This document shows, piece by piece, positions 24,242 through 32,342 of a DNA stretch of 64,000 nt (positions are counted from its first letter, which is position 1; every line of letters starts with the position of its first letter). A program made the position numbers and the translations under genes. The notes under the pieces are model-generated. The model was given only the letters and a program-made list of their open reading frames with translations. It did not search any database and was not told the DNA's origin. This stretch comes from Planosporangium mesophilum (lineage in GTDB: Bacteria; Actinomycetota; Actinomycetes; Mycobacteriales; Micromonosporaceae). The stretch is from positions 1 through 64,000 of the forward strand of contig NZ_BOON01000008.1 in the NCBI RefSeq assembly GCF_016863255.1, written 5' to 3'.

Positions 24242-25729
24242 ATGCGCGGATATCGGTATGTGCTGGCCGCCAGCACGGTCGCGGCAACGGTCACCGGCGC
24301 GGTCGTCCTGATCGTCGGACCGGTCGCGGCGGCCACGAACACGATCGCCAACCCCGGCTTCGAGTCCGGGTTGGCCGGCTGGTCCTGTCCGGCCACGGCC
24401 ACCGCCGTCACCGGCCACGCTCACAGCGGTAGCTACGCACTGCAGGGGGCGGCGAGCAGTAACGACAACGCCCAGTGCACGCAGACCGTCGCCGTCGCGC
24501 CGAACACCACGTACACCCTGTCGGCGTACGTCAACGGCGCCTACGTCTACCTCGGCGCGACCGGCACCGGCGGGGCCGACCCGAGCACCTGGACCCCGGG
24601 TACGGGCGGTGGCTACCAGCAGTTGTCGGTCACGTTCACCACCGGCGCCGGTACCCGCAGCGTCACCGTGTACCTGCACGGCTGGTACGGCCAGGGCAGT
24701 TACTACGCCGACGACGTCACCATGCCCGGCCCCGGCGGCACCCCGCCACCGCCAGCGACGCCGACGCCGACGCCGAGCACGTCACCGACGACGGCGCCGC
24801 CCCCACCCCCGCCTCCACCGGGCGGCGGACCGCTGCCGAGGCACGAGCTCACCGGGTACTGGCAGAACTTCAACAACGGCGCCGCCGTGCAGCGGCTGCG
24901 CGACGTCGCGGGCGACTACGACCTGATCGCGGTGGCCTTCGCCGACACCGACCCGAGCGGGCCGGGCAAGGTCACCTTCAACGTCGACTCCGGGCTCTCC
25001 TCGGCGCTGGGCGCGTACACCAACGCCGACCTCAAGACGGACGTCGCCACCCTCCACTCGCGCGGCAAGAAGGTGGTCATCTCGGTCGGCGGCCAGAACG
25101 GCACCGTCTCGGTGGGCGACCCGGCCGCCGCCAACAACTTCGCCACCAGCGTCTACAACCTCATGCAGGCGTACGGCTTCGACGGCGTCGACATCGACCT
25201 GGAGAACGGGGTGAACCCGGACCAGATGGCCTCCGCGCTGCGGACCCTGCGGAGCCGGGCCGGTTCCGGCCTCGTCATCACGATGGCGCCGGAGACGATC
25301 TTCATGCAGTCCGCGTCGTCGACCTACCTCTCGCTGGCCCTCAAGATCAAGGACATTCTGACCGTCGTACACACCCAGTACTACAACTCCGGGTCGATGA
25401 ACGGCTGCGACGGCAACGTGTACTCGCAGGGCACGGTCGACTTCATCACGGCGCAGGCCTGTATCGCCATCCAGGCCGGGCTGCGCCCGGATCAGGTGGC
25501 GATCGGCCTGCCCGCTTCGTCCAGAGCTGCCGGGAGTGGGTACGTGGACCCATCGGTGGTGAACAACGCTCTAGACTGCCTCGCCAGGGGGACCGGGTGC
25601 GGTCGCTTCAGGCCGGCCACGCCCTGGCCGGACATCCGCGGTGCGATGACCTGGTCGACCAACTGGGATACATCCGCCGGAGGTAACTGGTCACGTAGCG
25701 TGAAGGGACACCTGGGCACACTTCCGTAG
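24242..25729 (+). CDS. Secreted GH18 chitinase with N-terminal carbohydrate-binding module
   Basis: A 495-residue protein. A signal peptide covers residues ~1-31 (cleavage after VAAA-T). A CenC-like beta-sandwich carbohydrate-binding module follows (NPGFESGLAGWSCP to YYADDVTMPGP), then a Pro/Thr linker and a GH18 catalytic domain from about residue 205 (ELTGYWQNFNNG). The GH18 catalytic motif DGVDIDLE is complete at residues ~314-321 with Glu as acid/base. It hydrolyses chitin outside the cell. TTGACA at 24157-24162 may be a -35 box; I see no clear DasR site. A GGAG site precedes the ATG at 24242. A strong hairpin follows the gene. Confidence 0.92.
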   Translation: MRGYRYVLAASTVAATVTGAVVLIVGPVAAATNTIANPGFESGLAGWSCPATATAVTGHAHSGSYALQGAASSNDNAQCTQTVAVAPNTTYTLSAYVNGAYVYLGATGTGGADPSTWTPGTGGGYQQLSVTFTTGAGTRSVTVYLHGWYGQGSYYADDVTMPGPGGTPPPPATPTPTPSTSPTTAPPPPPPPPGGGPLPRHELTGYWQNFNNGAAVQRLRDVAGDYDLIAVAFADTDPSGPGKVTFNVDSGLSSALGAYTNADLKTDVATLHSRGKKVVISVGGQNGTVSVGDPAAANNFATSVYNLMQAYGFDGVDIDLENGVNPDQMASALRTLRSRAGSGLVITMAPETIFMQSASSTYLSLALKIKDILTVVHTQYYNSGSMNGCDGNVYSQGTVDFITAQACIAIQAGLRPDQVAIGLPASSRAAGSGYVDPSVVNNALDCLARGTGCGRFRPATPWPDIRGAMTWSTNWDTSAGGNWSRSVKGHLGTLP

Positions 25730-25750
25730 AGCCTTCTTCCCCAACAGAAA

Positions 25751-25790
25751 GCCGGTGGGGTGCGCGTCCGGCCAGGCGCACCCCACCGGC
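25751..25790. terminator. Bidirectional hairpin terminator after the chitinase gene
   Basis: Fifteen-base perfect arms (gccggtggggtgcgc and its complement) surround a 10-base loop, 21 bases after the chitinase stop and 67 bases before the end of the converging minus-strand gene. This position suits termination from both sides. Confidence 0.85.
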
Positions 25791-25857
25791 GCTGTTCATG
25801 ATCGTCACAACGTGCGGGACGGCTGGGGATTCGCCAGCAGGCCTCGATCCGAACCCG

Positions 25858-26415
25858 TCAGTCGACGCTCTCGGTGACCTCCCCGTACGGGCCGTTCCAC
25901 CAACGGACCCAGATTCGCGAGGTCTTGCGGTTGCCGAAGAAAGACACCATGACCGAGTCGACCCCGTACCGGGTGACGTTGACCGTGTACCCCGCCCTGG
26001 GGGTGCTGGACGAGACCTGTACCGCGTCCTTGGTCATGAAGAAGTCCGCGTCGCCGCCGACGGTGTGGAAGACCCGCTTGAACCCGTCGCCGCTGGGCTG
26101 CCAGCCGCCGGTGCCGGTCGCGGGGGAGCCGGACACGGGGCCGCCGGACCCGGCCGGCGGCGCGGGCGGGCTGCCCGGGGCCGCGGAAGGGTCGGACGAT
26201 GGCGAGGAGGAAGACGACGACCCGGGGGTGGACGGCGAGGCGGCGGGCGGTGCCGGGACAACCCGGCGCAGCTCGGCGGCCGACAGCGGCGCCGTACGGG
26301 TCGGCGCGGCGGCGGCCAGCACTGACCGGATCCCGAGCCAGGACGCACTGACGGTGATCGCCGCCGCTACGGACCACGCGAGGAGGTAGGCGAGCCGGCG
26401 CTGCACGCGCCCCAT
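25858..26415 (-). CDS. Membrane-anchored hypothetical protein, divergent from the two-component system
   Basis: A 185-residue protein. Residues ~1-35 hold basic residues and one membrane helix (YLLAWSVAAAITVSASWL), residues ~50-105 a Ser/Pro-rich linker, and residues ~106-185 a small globular domain (WQPSGDGFKRVFHTVGGDAD to RIWVRWWNGPYGEVTESVD). The topology suggests an extracytoplasmic domain. No family was recognised. Its start lies 27 bases from that of the response regulator on the other strand, so it may be a sensor accessory or a target of that system. Confidence 0.7.
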   Translation of the reverse strand: MGRVQRRLAYLLAWSVAAAITVSASWLGIRSVLAAAAPTRTAPLSAAELRRVVPAPPAASPSTPGSSSSSSPSSDPSAAPGSPPAPPAGSGGPVSGSPATGTGGWQPSGDGFKRVFHTVGGDADFFMTKDAVQVSSSTPRAGYTVNVTRYGVDSVMVSFFGNRKTSRIWVRWWNGPYGEVTESVD

Positions 26416-26442
26416 CTTGCCCTACCCGATACGGTGCTCACC

Positions 26443-27129
26443 ATGGCCACGGTCCTATTGGTCGAGGACGACCACATCATCCGCGCGGCTCTCCTGCGCT
26501 CGCTCACCGACCGGGGGCACACGGTCCACGCGGTCGGGACCGCGCTTGACGCGCTGCGCCGAGTGGCGTCCGACACGCCGGACCTGATCGTGCTCGACCT
26601 CGGCCTGCCCGACCTGGACGGGGCGGACGCGCTGCGGATGCTGCGCGGGATCGCCGACGTGCCGATCATCATCGCGACCGCCCGGGACGACGAGACCGAG
26701 ATCGTCCGGCTGCTCAAGGCCGGTGCCGACGACTACATGGTCAAGCCCTTCACCAGCGCCCACCTCGACGCCCGGCTAACCTCGGTCCTGCGCCGGGCCG
26801 GCCGCGCCAGCCGGGAGGAGCCGGTCGTGATCGACGCCGGATCGCTCCGGGTCGATGTCGGCCAGCGCCTGGCGTACCTTGACGACCAGCCGTTGACATT
26901 GACGCGCAAGGAGTTCGACCTGCTGGCATACCTGGCCGCGCGGCCGGGTCGGGTCGTATCGCGGCGAGAGCTGCTGGAGGAAGTATGGCGGCAACCGTCG
27001 GTGGGCGAGGACCAGACGATCGACGTCCACCTGTACTGGTTGCGCCGCAAGCTGGGCGAGAGCGCGGCGAAACCCAGGTTCCTACACACCGTGCGGGGGG
27101 TCGGCTTCAAGTTCGCGGTACCGGCCTGA
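26443..27129 (+). CDS. OmpR/PhoB-family response regulator
   Basis: A 228-residue protein. The receiver domain has the acidic pair VEDDH, phospho-acceptor Asp in LIVLDLGLPDLDG near residue 51, and Lys in MVKPF near residue 101. The C-terminal winged helix has LTRKEFDLLAYLAARPGRVV and VDVHLYWLRRKLGE-like features (IDVHLYWLRRKLGE). A TACGGT hexamer ends seven bases before the ATG at 26443, suggesting a leaderless message. It overlaps the histidine kinase. Confidence 0.93.
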   Translation: MATVLLVEDDHIIRAALLRSLTDRGHTVHAVGTALDALRRVASDTPDLIVLDLGLPDLDGADALRMLRGIADVPIIIATARDDETEIVRLLKAGADDYMVKPFTSAHLDARLTSVLRRAGRASREEPVVIDAGSLRVDVGQRLAYLDDQPLTLTRKEFDLLAYLAARPGRVVSRRELLEEVWRQPSVGEDQTIDVHLYWLRRKLGESAAKPRFLHTVRGVGFKFAVPA

Positions 27130-28553
27130 GGCGAGCCCTGGCGTACGTCTGTGTGGCCGTGACGGCCATGGTCGCATTGGCGTTCCTCATCCCACTCGGC
27201 ATGGTCGTTTCGCAATTGGCGCGGGAACGGGCGCTGTCGGACGCCGAGCGGCAGACCGCCGTCGTGGTTGCGGTCCTGACCGCCACCACCGACCCGATCG
27301 CGGTCGACCGGGCGATCGCCACGACCGGCGGGCCGACGGCCGCCCGCGTCGCCGTACACGGCCTCGACGGTGGGAGCGTCGGGCAGCGGCACGCCCGCGC
27401 CGAGGAGATCGCCGGCGTGGCCAGGCAGCTCAAGTCCCTCGTCGTGGACGTACCGGGCGGCCTGTCCTACCTCGAACCCGTCGACATCGGCGCCGACCGG
27501 ACCGCGGTGGTGGAGGTGTTCATCCCGAGCGGCGAGCTGACCCGCGGCGTGCCGGCCGCGTGGTACACCCTGACCGCCGTCGCGCTCGTGCTGGTCGTCG
27601 CGGCGGTGTTGGTCGGTGACCGGCTCGCCGCGAAGGTCGTCTCGTCGGCCCGCGGGCTGGCCGACGCCGCCGTTGCGCTGGGCAACGGCCGGCTCGACGT
27701 ACGGGTGGAGCCGAGCGGTCCGCGTGAGCTGGCCGAGGCGGGGCTCGCGTTCAACGCCATGGCCGAACGGGTGAAGGTGCTGCTGGACAGCGAACGGGAA
27801 CTGCTGGCCGACCTGTCGCACCGGCTGCGTACCCCGCTGACCGCGCTGCGGCTGGACGCCGAGACCCTCGACGACGGCCGGGCCGGGCAGCGCATCCGGC
27901 ACGCCATCGGCAACCTCGAACTGGAGGTCGACGAGATCATCCGGGCCGCCCGGAAGTCGGGCCCGGCCGCCGCGGTGGAGCAGGGCGAGGCGACCGGCTG
28001 CGACGCCAGCGAAGTGGTGCGGGAACGGATGAAGTTCTGGTCCGCGGTCGCGGGCGACCAGGGGCGGCGCTGCGAGGCGGTCGGCGTGAACGAGCGGGCA
28101 CCGGTACCGGTGCCGCGCGCCGAACTGGCCGCCGCGCTGGACGCCTTGCTGGGCAACGTGTTCCGGTACACCCCCCAGGGCGTGCCGCTGGAGGTGACGG
28201 TGTCGCGGCGGGACGGGTACGTGGCGATCCGGGTCGAGGATGGCGGCCCGGGCATCGCCGATCCCGACCGCGCGCTGCGCCGGGGCGAGACCAGCCACGG
28301 GTCTACGGGCCTCGGTCTCGACATCGTCAAGCGGGTCGCGTACTCCGCCAACGGGGCGGTCAACATCGCCCGTGGGCGGCTGGGCGGCGCCAGCATCGTG
28401 GTCCTGCTCGCCGACGCGGAGTGGGCCCCGCCCACGTCGAGCCGGTTCGGGTTCGTCGGCCGGCTGTCGCGGGACCCGGCCGAACGGCGTCGCAAGCGGG
28501 TCGAGAAGGGCGGAGCGGAGTCCCCGCTTCACGGCTCGGCAAATCTTTCTTAG
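27126..28553 (+). CDS. Sensor histidine kinase, partner of the response regulator
   Basis: About 475 residues. TM1 is at residues ~5-30, followed by a ~110-residue extracytoplasmic sensor domain. TM2 is at ~145-165 (TAVALVLVVAAVLVG), then HAMP, HisKA with phospho-acceptor His near residue 232 in LSHRLRTPLTALRL, and HATPase_c with NVFRYTPQG, EDGGPGI and GSTGLGLDIVKR. The end of TM1 needs the residues RRALAYV, so the start is probably the CTG at 27126, overlapping the regulator stop as CTGA. The first later canonical starts (GTG 27153 or 27159, ATG 27168) would cut into TM1. Confidence 0.88.
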   Translation: MRRALAYVCVAVTAMVALAFLIPLGMVVSQLARERALSDAERQTAVVVAVLTATTDPIAVDRAIATTGGPTAARVAVHGLDGGSVGQRHARAEEIAGVARQLKSLVVDVPGGLSYLEPVDIGADRTAVVEVFIPSGELTRGVPAAWYTLTAVALVLVVAAVLVGDRLAAKVVSSARGLADAAVALGNGRLDVRVEPSGPRELAEAGLAFNAMAERVKVLLDSERELLADLSHRLRTPLTALRLDAETLDDGRAGQRIRHAIGNLELEVDEIIRAARKSGPAAAVEQGEATGCDASEVVRERMKFWSAVAGDQGRRCEAVGVNERAPVPVPRAELAAALDALLGNVFRYTPQGVPLEVTVSRRDGYVAIRVEDGGPGIADPDRALRRGETSHGSTGLGLDIVKRVAYSANGAVNIARGRLGGASIVVLLADAEWAPPTSSRFGFVGRLSRDPAERRRKRVEKGGAESPLHGSANLS

Positions 28554-28799
28554 GTCTCGGTTAATAAGCCCCCGGTGGCGGCGCGGAACCCACTACGGTC
28601 TGACGTAGTTCCCACGCGGACGGTCCGGGCGTTACCCCCCGTTCCACATCCCACACCCGGTGCCCGGTACGTCCAGCGCGCGGCGGGGCCGACAAGGCCC
28701 GGTTCGGCTCCGCCGCCGCACATCCCGAGTCAGGGAGGCCGGCGTGACGTCAGGTGAGCCCGACACGGAACCCACGGCCGTGCTCCCGAGCTTGCGTGC

Positions 28800-29915
28800 T
28801 CAGGAGTGGCCGGCCAGTTCGGTGGCCCGGACCATGTCGGCCTCGCTGACCACGCCCACCAGGAGGTCGTCCTCCACGACCAGGACCAGGCCGTACCGCG
28901 CCAGGGCCGGCGCGATCTCGGCCGCCGGCCGGGACGCTGACACCACCGGTACCTGGTCGGGCTGGGTCGCGACCTGGGACAGCGGGGTCCGCTCCCGGGC
29001 GTCGGCGGGTACCCGCGCCACGTCGGCCAGGCGCACCACGCCCGCCGGCCGGCCGTACCAGTCGCGCAGTGGGAACGCCCGGTGATGTGCGCGGGAGGCG
29101 ACCGTACGGGCGAAGTCGCCCACGCTCTGCTCCGGGTTCCCGCTCAGCGGATAGGGGTTCATGACCTCGCGTACCGGTACCTGTCCCAGCATCGAGCGGT
29201 ACCGGGCGCCGGCCTCCTCGGCGGTGGCCGCGGAGACGAGGAACCAGCCGACCAGGGCCATCCACAGTCCCCGGAGGCGACCGGTGAAGAGCACCTCGGC
29301 CAGGCCGGCCATGACCAGGACCAGCCCGAGTCCGTGCCCGGCGCGGGCCGCGGCCAGGCTGGCCCGGTCCCGGTCGCCGCGCACCCGCCACAGGACCGCG
29401 CGCAGCACCCGTCCGCCGTCCAGCGGCGCGCCGGGGAGCAGGTTGAAGATCGCCAGGACGCCGTTGATCAGCGCCAGCCAGATCAGCGCGGCGGTGAGCA
29501 CCGCCGGCGCGCCGGCGACGGTCGTCACGACGGCCGAGCCGGCGAAGGCGGCACCGGCGAGCACGCTGGTCAACGGGCCGGCCGCGGCGACGAACAGGTC
29601 GGCGCGGGCGTGCGGGGCCTCGTCGGTGAGCTCGGCGACGCCGCCGAGCAGCCACAGGGTGACCCGCTGCACGCGGATCCCGTAGCGTCGCGCGACGAGG
29701 GCGTGGGCCAGTTCGTGGGCGAGCAGCGAGACCAGGAAGAGCACCGCCGCGGCGACGGCCATCGTCCAGTAGGCCCAGGCGGGCTGGCCGGCGGCGCTGG
29801 TCGGCAGCACGGAGGTGGCCAGCCCCTGCACCAGCAGGGCCATGATGACCAGGACCGACCAGTGCACCCCGACCGGGATGCCGGCCACCCGCCCCAGCCG
29901 CAGCGTCTGTCCCAT
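28800..29915 (-). CDS. Site-2 protease family (M50) metalloprotease with CBS domains
   Basis: A 371-residue integral membrane protein. The zinc site HELAH lies in a membrane helix near residue 65 (VSLLAHELAHALVARRYG), and the third ligand lies in PGAPLDGGRVLRAVLW near residue 165. C-terminal CBS-type repeats begin near residue 240 (VPVREVMNPYPLSG to VGVVSEADMVRA). Family members cleave membrane-bound regulators such as anti-sigma factors; CBS domains sense adenine nucleotides. The ATG at 29915 is preceded by GGGAGGGG. It is divergent from the ligase gene at 29994. The 246-base gap on its 3' side (28554-28799) contains only a short actacg/cgtagt hairpin and no gene I can support. Confidence 0.88.
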   Translation of the reverse strand: MGQTLRLGRVAGIPVGVHWSVLVIMALLVQGLATSVLPTSAAGQPAWAYWTMAVAAAVLFLVSLLAHELAHALVARRYGIRVQRVTLWLLGGVAELTDEAPHARADLFVAAAGPLTSVLAGAAFAGSAVVTTVAGAPAVLTAALIWLALINGVLAIFNLLPGAPLDGGRVLRAVLWRVRGDRDRASLAAARAGHGLGLVLVMAGLAEVLFTGRLRGLWMALVGWFLVSAATAEEAGARYRSMLGQVPVREVMNPYPLSGNPEQSVGDFARTVASRAHHRAFPLRDWYGRPAGVVRLADVARVPADARERTPLSQVATQPDQVPVVSASRPAAEIAPALARYGLVLVVEDDLLVGVVSEADMVRATELAGHS

Positions 29916-29993
29916 CGTCACCCCTCCCAGTTCGACGGTCCTCCGAACGAGTGATCGATACCAGTGCCGATGGGCCCGCCCTAGGGTGTGACC

Positions 29994-31328
29994 ATGAATC
30001 CGCCCGCAGACACCGCCGATGTTGTCTTCGATCCCGCCGAAACCATGTCCGCCGATGAGCGGACCGCCCTGCAGACCGAACGGCTGCGGGGACTGGTGGA
30101 CCGGTTGCTGGCCGCCGACGGCGTGCTCGGGCGCCGGCTGCGCGCCACCGGCGTCGACTCCGGTGCCGGGTTGAGCCTGGCCGACCTGCCCCGGCTGCCC
30201 CAGACGACCAAGGCCGACCTGTGGGAGCACTACCCGCTCGGGATGCTCGCAGTACCGGCCGAGGAGGTGGCCTGCATCCACGGCTCGTCGGGTACCGGTG
30301 GCCGGCCGACGCTGGTGGGGTACACCGCGGGCGACGTGGCGACCTGGGCCAACGTCATGGCGAGGTCGCTGGTCGGTGCGGGCGCCACCCGCTCGTCGCT
30401 GATCCACAACGCGTACGGGTACGGCCTGTTCACCGGTGGCCTCGGGGTGCACCACGGGGCCGGCGCGCTGGGCGCGACCGTGGTACCCGTCTCGGCCGGC
30501 ATGACCCAGCGGCAGCTGCGGCTCATTCAGGACCTGCGCCCGGACGTCCTCACCTGTACCCCCTCGTACGCGATCTACCTGGGCGAGGCGTTCGCGGCCG
30601 CGGGCGTGGCGCCGGCGGAGACCGGGCTGCGGGTCGGGGTACACGGCGCCGAGCCGTGGACCGATGCGATGCGGGTACAGATCGAGCGGCTGCTCGGCAT
30701 CCGGGCACTCGACATCTACGGCCTGTCCGAGATCACCGGCCCCGGCGTGGCCTGCGAGACGCTCGACTCCGAGGGCTGGCTGCACGTCCAGGAGGACCAC
30801 TTCTACGTGGAGGCGCTCGATCCGCTCAGCGGCGAGCCCGTACCCGACGGGCAGCTCGGCGAGCTGGCCTTCACCACGCTCACCAAGGAGGCGCTGCCGC
30901 TGCTGCGCTACCGCACCGGCGACCTGGCCCGGTTGAACCGCGCGCCCGGTCCGGGCAAGCGCACCACGGTACGGATGAGCAAGCTGACCGGGCGGGTCGA
31001 CGACATGCTGGTCATCCGCGGCGTCAACGTGTACCCGAGCGAGGTCGAGCAGGTCGTCCTGGCCGACCCGGCCGTCGCGCCCCAGTACCTTCTCGTGGTC
31101 GACGCGCGGACCGCGCAGCCCAGGTTGGCGGTCTGTGCGGAAGCGGCGGGGGACTTCACCCCCGAGGTGGTCACCGCCCGGCTCGGCGGGGCGCTGCGGG
31201 AGCGGCTCGGCCTGTCCTGCGAGGTCGTCCTGGTGGAGCCGGGGCAGCTGCCGCGCACGGAGGTCGGCAAGGCGCGCCGGCTGATCCGTTGGGACGGCGG
31301 GGAGCCTCCGGTGCCGGGGTTGCGGTAG
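29994..31328 (+). CDS. Phenylacetate-CoA ligase-like adenylate-forming enzyme
   Basis: A 444-residue protein of the PaaK type, shorter than general acyl-CoA ligases. It has the AMP-binding loop SSGTGGRPTLVGYT, YGLSEITGPGVACE, LPLLRYRTGDLARL and VDDMLVIRGVNVYPSEVE. The typical reaction activates phenylacetate (or another aryl acid) to its CoA thioester with ATP. No other paa genes are present, so the substrate is open. TAGGGT at 29982-29987 followed by seven bases and ATG points to a leaderless transcript and supports the ATG at 29994 over the GTG at 29988. Confidence 0.85.
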   Translation: MNPPADTADVVFDPAETMSADERTALQTERLRGLVDRLLAADGVLGRRLRATGVDSGAGLSLADLPRLPQTTKADLWEHYPLGMLAVPAEEVACIHGSSGTGGRPTLVGYTAGDVATWANVMARSLVGAGATRSSLIHNAYGYGLFTGGLGVHHGAGALGATVVPVSAGMTQRQLRLIQDLRPDVLTCTPSYAIYLGEAFAAAGVAPAETGLRVGVHGAEPWTDAMRVQIERLLGIRALDIYGLSEITGPGVACETLDSEGWLHVQEDHFYVEALDPLSGEPVPDGQLGELAFTTLTKEALPLLRYRTGDLARLNRAPGPGKRTTVRMSKLTGRVDDMLVIRGVNVYPSEVEQVVLADPAVAPQYLLVVDARTAQPRLAVCAEAAGDFTPEVVTARLGGALRERLGLSCEVVLVEPGQLPRTEVGKARRLIRWDGGEPPVPGLR

Positions 31329-31353
31329 AGCCACGCGGGGTAGAGCGGTGGCA

Positions 31354-31518
31354 TGACTGAGGAACAGGTTCCGTCGCTGCAGGTCCCGGAGGCCGGCGAC
31401 ATCCCGGCTGAGGACGCGACGTCGCCCCAGGTCGAGCAGGCCCGGGACCGGGACCAGGCCGAGGGCGACGTCGACCAGGAGGACGAGGTCTAACGCATGT
31501 CGCCGACGGCCTCGCTGA
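31354..31518 (+). pseudogene. Small acidic ORF, apparently frameshifted
   Basis: From the ATG at 31354 the first 29 codons (MTEEQVPSLQVPEAGDIPAE onward) are acidic with strongly GC-ending codons. Near 31440 the good coding signal jumps to another frame, which reads RDRDQAEGDVDQEDEV and stops at 31491-31493. In the original frame the ORF becomes Arg-rich and stops at 31518. One missing base near 31440 would restore a 46-residue acidic protein. This could be a sequencing error or a recent mutation. Function unknown. Confidence 0.45.
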
Positions 31519-31681
31519 CGTCGTTGGGGGAGTTGAACCGGTCCCGGGGCAGCTCCTGCAGTGTGCGCACCACGTTGTCGTCGGCGCCGTTCTCCCGGGC
31601 GCGTTGCAGGAGGGTGTTCTTGTCGGCCGGGTAGTCGATGCCCTTGAGGAACTTCTGCAGCTGGATCGGGTTCACCGTCAT
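31490..31681 (-). CDS. DUF2795 family small protein
   Basis: A 63-residue protein starting MTVNPIQLQKFLKGIDYPAD, with the DUF2795 pattern of a short helical N-terminus, a Y/PA turn, LLQRARENGAD and a C-terminal VRTLQELPRDRF. DUF2795 proteins are common in actinobacteria and have no known function. It converges on the small acidic ORF, its stop overlapping the likely original stop of that ORF. Confidence 0.75.
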   Translation of the reverse strand: MTVNPIQLQKFLKGIDYPADKNTLLQRARENGADDNVVRTLQELPRDRFNSPNDVSEAVGDMR

Positions 31682-31774
31682 GCCCGGCGGTTACCCCGCG
31701 TCTCAGATGCCATGCATGCCTTGCTCCGCATACGGGTATGGGAACAGGTGTTCGAGCATCCGAAAGGTGGAGAA

Positions 31775-31981
31775 ATGAGCGACCCGCAGGAGAACCCGCA
31801 GTCGGCGATCAAGGACCCGGACGACTGGAAGACCGGCGACGAGCCGCCCACCGGCGCCCAGCGGTCCTACCTGGAGACCCTGGCGACGGAGGCGGGGGAG
31901 CAGGTCCCCGAGACCCCGACGAAGGCCGAGGCGTCGAAGAAGATCGACGAACTGCAGGAGAAGACCGGGCGGGGCGCCTGA
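31775..31981 (+). CDS. DUF3072 family small protein
   Basis: A 68-residue protein with the DUF3072 core: SAIKDPDDWKTGDEPPTGAQ, then RSYLETLATEAGEQVP and EASKKIDELQEKTGR. It is soluble and helical, of unknown function; family members occur mostly in actinobacteria and proteobacteria. An AAAGGTGGAG ribosome binding site precedes the ATG at 31775. The longer upstream reading is antisense to the DUF2795 gene. Confidence 0.8.
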   Translation: MSDPQENPQSAIKDPDDWKTGDEPPTGAQRSYLETLATEAGEQVPETPTKAEASKKIDELQEKTGRGA

Positions 31982-32098
31982 GACCCAGGGGGGCACGGCT
32001 GCTCGGGCTTGCCGGCCGGGACCGTAGACGTACGCGGTCGCCGGACACCGTCACCGGGCGAAGGTACCGCCGGTAACGGGCGGGGTGCGCCTGCTTCC

Positions 32099-32187
32099 GC
32101 CGCGCGCTTTGCTCTGCTCCCGCTTCGGCATCACCGGTAGCAGCGCTACGCCTGATGACTATCCGGCAGCAGAGCAAAGCGCGCGGC
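32099..32187. repeat. 20-bp perfect inverted repeat with 49-base loop
   Basis: The arms 32099-32118 (gccgcgcgctttgctctgct) and 32168-32187 are exact complements. The loop holds a smaller gtagc/gctac stem. It lies in the 361-base gap (31982-32342) between the DUF3072 gene and the diguanylate cyclase gene, which otherwise holds no ORF I can support. It could be a long-stem terminator, a non-coding RNA, or an inverted-repeat pair left by a small mobile element. Confidence 0.7.
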
Positions 32188-32342
32188 AGGCACCGGTGGG
32201 GTGGGCGGCGTGACCAGGGTGGAGGGGGCCCCCGAACCGGATGATCTAGTCAACAAATCCTCATTCCGGCCTCTTCGCTGCCGACCTGCGCCAAGGATCG
32301 TTCTCCGCGCGTACGGGAGCGGCCGCTCGCGAGGAGGACGAC

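Noticed and set aside
28575-28757. 60-residue ORF between the kinase and M50 genes
   Set aside because: No ribosome binding site and no codon-bias support; treated as intergenic.
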